Positions 58,516-64,000 of a stretch of 64,000 nt of DNA are shown piece by piece; position 1 is the first letter of the stretch, and each line of letters opens with the position of its first letter. Under the pieces are notes generated by a model that worked only from the letters and a program-made list of their open reading frames with translations, made no database searches and had not been told where the DNA came from. Origin of the DNA: Actinomadura sp. CNU-125 (GTDB lineage Bacteria > Actinomycetota > Actinomycetes > Streptosporangiales > Streptosporangiaceae). The stretch covers positions 21,618 through 85,617 of the forward strand of contig NZ_MKJY01000022.1 of the NCBI RefSeq assembly GCF_001942465.1, given 5' to 3'. Position numbers and translations under genes: made by a program.

Positions 58516-59451
58516 TCAGTGCCACCGCTCCGCGCCGGGGACGGCCGACGCCTCGATCTCGGCGAGCAGCGCGTGCGGGCTCCGCGGCGGAGATCTGTGC
58601 GCGAGCTGGTCGGCGCGGGCCCGCATCGAGGCGATGCCCGCGTCGTCGTCGGAGAAGACCCAGAAGGCGCCCGCCGCGAGGGCGTCGGTCATGTGCGCTG
58701 CCGCCTCCACCGGGTCGAGCCCGGCGGCGACGTTCGCGGCCTGCATCGCGTCGAAGAGCCGGGCGGCGACGGGATCGGAGGTCGGCGCGGACGCCTGGGC
58801 GCTCGTGAAGATGCGGCTTTTGACCGAGTACGGGAGGATCGCGGAGATCTGGATCGGTGCGCCGGTCAGCGCCACCTCCTGGTGCAGGCACTCGGTGAGC
58901 GCCAGCACCGCGTGCTTGCTGACGATGTACGGTGCCTGCAACGGCGCCGACGACACCCCGCCGACCGAGGACATGTTCGCGATGACCGCGGGCCGTCCCG
59001 CCTCGATCATCCGCGGCAGGAACGCCTGGACGGTGTGGAAGATCCCGTCGACGTTGACCGCCATCACCTGCCGCCACCGGGCGACCGGGACCTCCCACAG
59101 CGGCCCGGCGGTCTCGAGCCCGGCGTTGCCGACGAGCAGCTCCACCGAGCCGAACCGCGCGAACGTCTGCTCGGCGAGCATCGACACGGCTTCGGGGTCG
59201 GTCACGTCGACCTGGGCGGCGATCGTCCGTGCCGGGCCGGAGCCGAGTTCGCCGGCGAGCCGCCGGGCCCCGTCCGCGTCGAGGTCGGCGATGACGACGT
59301 TCATGCCGATCGCGGCGAGGTGGCGGACGAAGCCCTCGCCGATTCCGGAGGCGCCGCCGGTGACCACGGCGGTCCCTCCGGCGAAACGGTCCCGGGCGGT
59401 GCGGCGCGCTCCGTCCGGCCCTGTGGTCGGCCCTGTGGTCGGCCCTGTCAT
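58516..59451 (-). CDS. SDR family oxidoreductase (paralogue of 20086-20958)
   Basis: 311-residue SDR sharing with the enzyme at 20086 the GIGEGFVRHLAA cofactor helix, the GLETAGPLWEVP/GIETAGRLWDVP segment, YIVSKHAVLA(L/M)TECLHQE active site and the C-terminal FWVFSDDD tail. The N-terminus carries GPTTGPTTGP encoded by a 12-bp tandem repeat, absent from the paralogue. ATG overlaps the upstream esterase stop (ATGA). Each paralogue is in an operon with an esterase-type hydrolase. Confidence 0.9.
   Translation of the reverse strand: MTGPTTGPTTGPDGARRTARDRFAGGTAVVTGGASGIGEGFVRHLAAIGMNVVIADLDADGARRLAGELGSGPARTIAAQVDVTDPEAVSMLAEQTFARFGSVELLVGNAGLETAGPLWEVPVARWRQVMAVNVDGIFHTVQAFLPRMIEAGRPAVIANMSSVGGVSSAPLQAPYIVSKHAVLALTECLHQEVALTGAPIQISAILPYSVKSRIFTSAQASAPTSDPVAARLFDAMQAANVAAGLDPVEAAAHMTDALAAGAFWVFSDDDAGIASMRARADQLAHRSPPRSPHALLAEIEASAVPGAERWH
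59418..59450. repeat. 12-bp tandem repeat at SDR start
   Basis: GGCCCTGTGGTC repeated, two complete units and most of a third, encoding GPTTGPTTGP right after the start codon. A slippage-prone tract in coding sequence. Confidence 0.75.
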
Positions 59452-60383
59452 GGCAGCTCCTGGAACTTGGCGCGGGCGAGCGCGCCGATCTCGGTGAAGG
59501 CGATCCGGGCCCGGCGCAGGTGCGCGGCCTGGGACAGGAACCCGTGGCACACGCCGGGAAAGCGCAGCAGCGCGGTCGGGACGCGGGCCTCCCGCAGTCG
59601 GCGGCCGTAGTCCTCGGCCGCGTCGCGGAGCGGGTCGGCCTCGGCCGTGACGACGATCGCGTCGGGCAGGCCCGCCAGGTCGCGGGCCAGCGCGGGCACG
59701 CCGTACGCGGTGTCGGCGGATTCGTCCGGCCCCAGGTACTGCTCCTTCATCCAGACGACGTCGGCGCGGGTCAGGATGGGGCCGTCGGCGAACTCCACCA
59801 TGGACGGGCGGTCGGAGGCGCGTTCCAGCCCGGGATAGAAGAGCAACTGCGCGCGGATCGGGGGACCGTTCCCGTCCCGGGCGCGCAGGGCGGCGCCCGC
59901 CGCCAGCGACCCGCCCGCGCTGTCCCCGGCGACGGCGATGCGCGCCGGATCGATGCCCAGCTCGTCCGCGGCGGCATGGGCCCAGCCGACCGCGGCGAAC
60001 GCCTCGTCGCTCGCGACCGGGTAGCGGTGCTCGGGGGCCAGCCGGTACTCGACGCTCAGCACCGCCGCGCCGCAGGAAGCGGCCAGGCGGCGGGCGAGGG
60101 CGTCGAAGGAGTCGAGCGTCCCCATGATCATGCCGCCGCCGTGGAAGTAGACGATCGCCGGGCCGCCCCGCTCCGGCCCCGGCCGGTACAGCCGGACCGG
60201 GACCGTGCCGTGCGGCCCCTCGAACGCCAGGTCGGCGACCTCCGCCATCTCGGGTGCGGGCGGCCGGGGGACCGACTCCATCCGCGCCCGCACCCCCTCG
60301 ATGCCGATCTCTCCGTACGGCTTCGCTCCGGCCGCCTTCGCGGCGTCGACGAGCGCCTGCGCGTCCGGGTCGAGAACCACCAT
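59448..60383 (-). CDS. Alpha/beta hydrolase, HSL-family esterase
   Basis: 311-residue HSL-type esterase. Oxyanion motif YFHGGGMIMG, nucleophile VAGDSAGGSLAAG, acid in TAEADPLRDA and His in FPGVCHGFLS. AAAGGAG eight bases before the ATG. It follows BVMO 2 by 35 bases and precedes two SDRs, an arrangement matching ketone to ester to acid plus alcohol to ketone. Paralogue of the esterase at 10387. Confidence 0.92.
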   Translation of the reverse strand: MVVLDPDAQALVDAAKAAGAKPYGEIGIEGVRARMESVPRPPAPEMAEVADLAFEGPHGTVPVRLYRPGPERGGPAIVYFHGGGMIMGTLDSFDALARRLAASCGAAVLSVEYRLAPEHRYPVASDEAFAAVGWAHAAADELGIDPARIAVAGDSAGGSLAAGAALRARDGNGPPIRAQLLFYPGLERASDRPSMVEFADGPILTRADVVWMKEQYLGPDESADTAYGVPALARDLAGLPDAIVVTAEADPLRDAAEDYGRRLREARVPTALLRFPGVCHGFLSQAAHLRRARIAFTEIGALARAKFQELP

Positions 60384-60418
60384 GCCGGGTCTCCTTTCCA
60401 TGTCGGCGCGGTCGGACG

Positions 60419-62374
60419 TCAGCGCAGCTCGAAGCAGGACGGGTCGGGCGTGCGCGACATGTGCCAGTAATCGACCATCCGCCAGGGCTGAGGCAGGAGC
60501 ACCCGGCCGGAGGCGTTGCGGTAATAGGTGTGGGCCCGGTCGGAGTTCCGCCAGATCGACCCCTCCATCTGGGCGTCGACCCGCGCCACGAACTCGTCCA
60601 GCGCCTCCTGCGTCACCTCGATGGAGCGGGCGCCGCGTTCGACGAGCAGTTGCAGGCACTCGGTGATGTAGTGGACGACGACCTCGGTCATGAAGTTGTG
60701 GCCGCCGCCGTGCCCGTTGCTGGAGTTGGGGCCCGACGTGACGAACAGGTTCGGGAAGCCCGCGACGGTCCCGCCGAGGTACGCGCGCGGATCGTTGCCC
60801 GCCCACGCGTCGGCGAGCCGGACGCCGTCCCGTCCGACGACCTCGACCGTGGACAGGAAGTCGAGGGTGAAGCCGGTCGCGTAGATGATGACGTCGAGCT
60901 CGACGAACGTGCCGTCCTCGGTGCGGACGCCCTCCGGGGTCACCTCGGCGAGCCCGCCGGTGACGACGTCGGCGCGGTCGCCGGCGAGCGCGGTGAAGTA
61001 GCCGCCCGGGTCGCGGATGATGCGCTTGCCGTGCGGCGGGAAGTCCGGGGTCATCTTCTTCAGCAGGTCCGGGTCGTGGCCGAAGGACGCCTCCAGGTGC
61101 CGCAGGCACATCTGCAGGTACCGGTCGTTGGCCTCGGAGATCGACAGCGGGTTCGAGGCCATCCACTCCTTGTCGGCCCGCACGGTCGGATAGTTGTTGT
61201 CCGTGACGAACCAGTAGGTCTTGGCGCGCTGCCAGCGCTCGTAGAACGGGACGTGCCGTTTGAGGCGGCGCTCGCGTTCGGGGACGATGCCCTCGCCGAG
61301 GTTGTTGGGCATGACCCAGTGGGGCTGCCGCTGGAACAGCGTCAGATGCTCGACCTCGTCGATGATCGCGTCGACGACCTGCACCGATGTGGCCCCGGCT
61401 CCGATCACGCCCACGCGCTTGCCGGTCAGGTCGATCGACGCGTCCCAGGCGGCCGAGTGCACGCTCGTCCCGGCGAACGTCTCGCGGCCGGGGACGTCCG
61501 GATACTTCGGGCGGTTGAGGAAACCGGCGGCCGTGATGACGGCGTCGGCGCGCGAGGTGACCTTCCGCCCGTCGTTGTCCGCCGTGATGACCCACACCCG
61601 GTCGTCGTCGTCCCACACCAGGGACTCGATCGTGGTGTTGAAGCGGATGTTGGGCCGGACGCCGTACTTGTCCACGACGCGCTGCAGGTACTCCTGGTAC
61701 TCGGTGCCTACGGGGTAGTACCGGGACCAGCCCGCCTCCGGTTCGAACGAGAACGAGTAGTAGATGCTCGGGGTGTCCACGGCGACCCCCGGATAGGTGT
61801 TGACGCGCCACGTACCGCCGATGTCGTCGGCGCTCTCGAAGATCTCGTAGGCGAACCCCGCGTCGGCGACCGCGACGGCGGCGCCGATCCCGCTCATGCC
61901 CGCGCCCAGGATCGCCACGGTGAAGTCGGCGGGCGGCGGCGTGCGCCGTTCGATCACGGGCGTGCTCGGTACGAACCCGGCCTGCTCCTTGATGACTCCG
62001 ACGAACTCCTCGGCGACGTCCTCGCCGGTGGCCAGGCCGATCATCCGGCGGAACAGCGCGTCGTCCGGCACCTGGAGGTACTCCTGCTGCGTGGTGGCGG
62101 AAAGCGCCTCGACGAGCAGCTTCTTCAGTTCCGCGAACTCCTGCTCGGGGAGGCGTCCGGCGGGCAGCAGGCGGAGGTCGCCCTTGTGGGCGGGCTGCTC
62201 GAAGTCGATGAGCGGACCGAAGCGGTCGAGTGGTGAGGTGTCACCGGTGATCTGCACCAGGCTCATCAGCAGCAGGGCGGGGTCCCCGGCGTCCAGGTTC
62301 TCTTCGAGGTCGGCGGCGTCGAGGCGGCGGGGCGGGACGTGCAGGTCGATGAGGCGGTGGGGCTTCGGTGTCAT
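60419..62374 (-). CDS. Flavin-containing Baeyer-Villiger monooxygenase (BVMO 2)
   Basis: 651-residue BVMO, same architecture as BVMO 1: about 150-residue N-terminal extension, FAD motif AILGAGMSGIGAAVAVADAG near residue 155, fingerprint FAGTSVHSAAWD near residue 300, NADPH motif GVIGAGATSVQVV and YATGFTLDF. In the fingerprint Ser replaces the more usual Thr after His. GGAG precedes the ATG. Starts the operon with esterase and two SDRs. Likely inserts oxygen into a ring or side-chain ketone of the steroid. The divergent gene is a fadE. Confidence 0.93.
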   Translation of the reverse strand: MTPKPHRLIDLHVPPRRLDAADLEENLDAGDPALLLMSLVQITGDTSPLDRFGPLIDFEQPAHKGDLRLLPAGRLPEQEFAELKKLLVEALSATTQQEYLQVPDDALFRRMIGLATGEDVAEEFVGVIKEQAGFVPSTPVIERRTPPPADFTVAILGAGMSGIGAAVAVADAGFAYEIFESADDIGGTWRVNTYPGVAVDTPSIYYSFSFEPEAGWSRYYPVGTEYQEYLQRVVDKYGVRPNIRFNTTIESLVWDDDDRVWVITADNDGRKVTSRADAVITAAGFLNRPKYPDVPGRETFAGTSVHSAAWDASIDLTGKRVGVIGAGATSVQVVDAIIDEVEHLTLFQRQPHWVMPNNLGEGIVPERERRLKRHVPFYERWQRAKTYWFVTDNNYPTVRADKEWMASNPLSISEANDRYLQMCLRHLEASFGHDPDLLKKMTPDFPPHGKRIIRDPGGYFTALAGDRADVVTGGLAEVTPEGVRTEDGTFVELDVIIYATGFTLDFLSTVEVVGRDGVRLADAWAGNDPRAYLGGTVAGFPNLFVTSGPNSSNGHGGGHNFMTEVVVHYITECLQLLVERGARSIEVTQEALDEFVARVDAQMEGSIWRNSDRAHTYYRNASGRVLLPQPWRMVDYWHMSRTPDPSCFELR

Positions 62375-62436
62375 TCACGGCTCCTGCCGGAGAATCCGGG
62401 CCGGGGAGGGGGCGGGGAGAAAAAAGGGAGGTGATC

Positions 62437-62500
62437 GGGATCACCCATTGAACGACCCCGTCCGAGAGCTTGTCAACAATCCTGTTCTTCAAGATAGGAT
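62437..62500. promoter_or_regulatory. Divergent promoter region, BVMO 2 / fadE
   Basis: The 162-base gap holds GGGATCACCCATTGAACGAC (62437-62456), a degenerate copy of the ring-A/B motif, about 65-80 bases before the BVMO 2 start. On the plus strand TTGTCA (62470) and a TAGGAT/GATAGG hexamer (62493-62500) 17-19 bases later form a plausible promoter for fadE. Confidence 0.35.
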
Positions 62501-62536
62501 CCAATTTCATCGTTGAGCGTGAGGAAGAGCGGTCAC

Positions 62537-63685
62537 GTGACACTGAGGATCACGGCGGTCGACGAGCCGCCCGGGGCGCTGCACGCGCTGAGACGCGAGG
62601 TCGCGGAGTTCCTTGAACGGGAGATCGCCGAGGGCGGTTTCGATCCGGAGGCCGATGCCTGGATGTCGGGCGTCGACCCGGCCTTCAGCAGGCGGCTGGC
62701 CGGTCGCGGCTGGGTGGGGATGACCGTCCCCGCCCGGTACGGAGGGCACGGCCGATCCGCCCTGGAACGGTACGTGGTCACCGAGGAACTGCTGGTGGCG
62801 GGCGCCCCCGTGGCCGCGCACTGGATCGCCGACCGCCAGATGGCGCCGGGCATCCTGCGCAACGGCACCGAGGAGCAGAAGCGGCGCTACCTGCCCGGGA
62901 TCGCGCGCGCCGAGCAGTTCATGGCGATCGGCATGTCCGAGCCGGACTCCGGTTCCGACCTCGCCTCCGTCCGCACCCGGGCGGCCGAGGCCGACGGGGG
63001 CTGGCGGCTCACCGGCACCAAGGTCTGGACGAGCGGCGCGCACATCGCCACCGCCATCGTCGTGCTCGCCCGCACCGACGACGGCGGCGGCGACCGGCAC
63101 GCCGGCCTGTCGCAGTTCATCGTGGACCTGCCGCGTCCCGGCGTCACCGTCTCGCCGATCATCACCATCGACGGGGCGCACCACTTCAACGAGGTGGTCT
63201 TCGACGACGCCGTCGTGCCGCCGACCGCGCTGCTCGGCCGTCGCGGCGACGGCTGGCGGCAGGTCACCGCCGAACTGGGCAATGAGCGGTCCGGCCCGGA
63301 ACGCGTCCTCAGCACGATGCCGCTGCTGCAGGCGTGGGCGCGCTCCGGTGCGTGGCGGGACGACCCCGTCGCGCGGGCCGACCTCGGGCGGCTGGTGTCC
63401 CGGCTGACCGCGCTGCGGCGGCTCTCCCTCGCGGTGGCCGGGCGGCTGGCGGCGGGGGAGGACCCCGCGCTCGAAGCCGCCCTGGTCAAGGACCTGGGCA
63501 CGGCGTTCGAGGGCGAGGTGGTGGACGTCGTCCGGCGGCACGCCGATCCGAACGTCGGCGCGATGCCCGACGGGCTCGCGGCGATGCTCGCCAAGGCCGT
63601 CCTGCACGTGCCGGCCTTCACGCTCCGCGGCGGCACCAACGAGATCCTGCGGACCATCGTGGCGAAGGGAATGGCCGGGCGATGA
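62537..63685 (+). CDS. Acyl-CoA dehydrogenase (FadE)
   Basis: 382-residue acyl-CoA dehydrogenase. RGWVGMTVPARYGGHGRSAL, MSEPDSGSDLASVRTRAAEA, GTKVWTSGAH, HHFNEVVFDDAVVP, LGNERSGPERVLSTMPLLQA and the C-terminal TLRGGTNEILRTIVAKGM are present. GTG at 62537 is chosen for GAGGAAG 9 bases upstream; a TTG at 62513 is in frame but lacks a site. Its stop overlaps the next fadE (ATGA), the usual arrangement of alpha and beta subunits of a heterotetrameric sterol/side-chain dehydrogenase. Confidence 0.92.
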   Translation: MTLRITAVDEPPGALHALRREVAEFLEREIAEGGFDPEADAWMSGVDPAFSRRLAGRGWVGMTVPARYGGHGRSALERYVVTEELLVAGAPVAAHWIADRQMAPGILRNGTEEQKRRYLPGIARAEQFMAIGMSEPDSGSDLASVRTRAAEADGGWRLTGTKVWTSGAHIATAIVVLARTDDGGGDRHAGLSQFIVDLPRPGVTVSPIITIDGAHHFNEVVFDDAVVPPTALLGRRGDGWRQVTAELGNERSGPERVLSTMPLLQAWARSGAWRDDPVARADLGRLVSRLTALRRLSLAVAGRLAAGEDPALEAALVKDLGTAFEGEVVDVVRRHADPNVGAMPDGLAAMLAKAVLHVPAFTLRGGTNEILRTIVAKGMAGR

Positions 63686-64000
63686 GCGATCACCTGACGG
63701 ATCTCGCCGAGGCCGTCCGCGGAGTCCTGTCGGGGCGGCGGGCCGTCGACGCCGCCGCGCCGCCGGGCGTCGACACCGCCCTGTGGAACGAGCTCGAGAG
63801 CCTCGGGTTCGTCTCCCTCGCCGTCCCCGAGGATCTGGGCGGGGGCGGCGGCACGCTCGGCGACGCGGCCGTGCTCGTCGGGAGGCCGCCGCCGCGGGCG
63901 CGGCCGTTCCCGTCGCGGAGGACGTTCATCGCGGCGCGCTGCTGAGGCGGCCGGGGCGCCCCTCCCGGACGGCCCGTTCACCGCGGCGTTCGGCGACCTG
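63682..64000 (+). pseudogene. Acyl-CoA dehydrogenase partner subunit, start of gene, frameshifted, runs off the window
   Basis: ATG overlaps the upstream fadE stop. LTDLAEAVRGVLSG and ELESLGFVSLAVPEDLGGGG are the N-terminal helices of a FadE. Near 63880 the frame breaks: the expected EAAAAGAAVPVAED follows one frame over, and near 63945 a further shift is needed to reach GAPLPDGPFTAAFGDL at the window edge. Two indels within 70 bases. The remainder of the gene is outside. Confidence 0.7.

Noticed and set aside
62474..62486. CAACAATCCTGTTC as a sixth KstR2-type box before fadE
   Set aside because: Arms are only four bases and the spacing is two bases shorter than in the five good sites.
1..64000. 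tRNA, rRNA, CRISPR array, insertion sequence, phage or attachment sites
   Set aside because: Looked for on both strands; no cloverleaf-like segment, spaced repeat array, transposase or integrase-like protein was seen.

Overview
The window is a 64-kb piece of a very GC-rich actinomycete chromosome with GTG/TTG starts, ATGA/GTGA stop-start overlaps and strong GC third-position bias. Gene content (3-ketosteroid 9-alpha-hydroxylase and delta-1-dehydrogenase, Hsa ring-cleavage enzymes, HIP-pathway genes, several IclR/TetR regulators) fits a soil actinomycete of the Actinomadura/Streptosporangiales or Pseudonocardiales kind; the genus is inference. No rRNA, tRNA, CRISPR, insertion sequence or phage gene was seen.

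Layout. 1-6.3 kb: the end of an SDR gene, a GH3 beta-glucosidase, a secreted GH106-like hydrolase and the wreck of an SGNH esterase. 6.4-10.4 kb: a LysR regulator divergent from a CitMHS carrier, an AtuA-family protein (frameshifted) and its small partner. 10.4-18.2 kb (minus strand): one long operon starting with a Baeyer-Villiger monooxygenase (BVMO), then SMP-30 lactonase, SDR, a tiny coupled ORF, P450, a crotonase stub, VOC protein, an unknown 351-aa protein and an HSL-type esterase. 18.4-23.8 kb: SnoaL, serine hydrolase, SDR, TetR, a frameshifted IclR and a gutted GH1 gene. 23.9-29.5 kb: kshA, a small Cys-rich protein, kshB, convergent kstD and an IclR regulator. 29.5-48.2 kb: the KstR2-type regulon for the last two steroid rings (MaoC hydratase, thiolase, echA20 stub, a branched-chain-type ABC importer, fadD3, kstR2, ipdB, ipdA, ipdC, several fadE genes, an enoyl-CoA hydratase, fadE30 and ipdF stubs, fadA6). 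48.3-54.0 kb: LLM flavin monooxygenase, flavin reductase, SDR, aldo/keto reductase and a second KstD-like flavoprotein. 54.1-62.4 kb (minus): hsaC, hsaA, hsaD, two SDRs, an HSL esterase and a second BVMO. 62.5 kb to the end: a fadE pair leaving the window.

Together the genes describe steroid nucleus catabolism: KstD and KshAB open ring B, HsaA/HsaC/HsaD open ring A, and FadD3-FadE30-IpdF-IpdC-EchA20-IpdAB-FadA6 process the CD-ring propanoate (HIP). The BVMO/esterase pairs, P450 and glycosidases suggest a decorated, possibly glycosylated sterol as substrate. Two separate repeated palindromes mark promoters. AACAAA-NN-TTTGTT occurs at five promoters of the ring C/D genes, including the kstR2 promoter. 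A motif near CTCCCGSCCAKTGGGAG occurs in front of kshA, kstD, hsaC, hsaD and probably other ring A/B genes.

A striking feature is gene damage. About ten genes carry single-base frameshifts (atuA, iclR, the ABC binding protein, livF, ipdB, ipdC, kstD2, hsaD, the right-edge fadE and others). At least eight more keep both ends but have lost their middle (SGNH, GH1, echA20, an SDR, fadE30, ipdF, a Ddn-like gene, a fadE). This is either real decay of the pathway or a low-quality assembly, and the sequence alone cannot separate the two.
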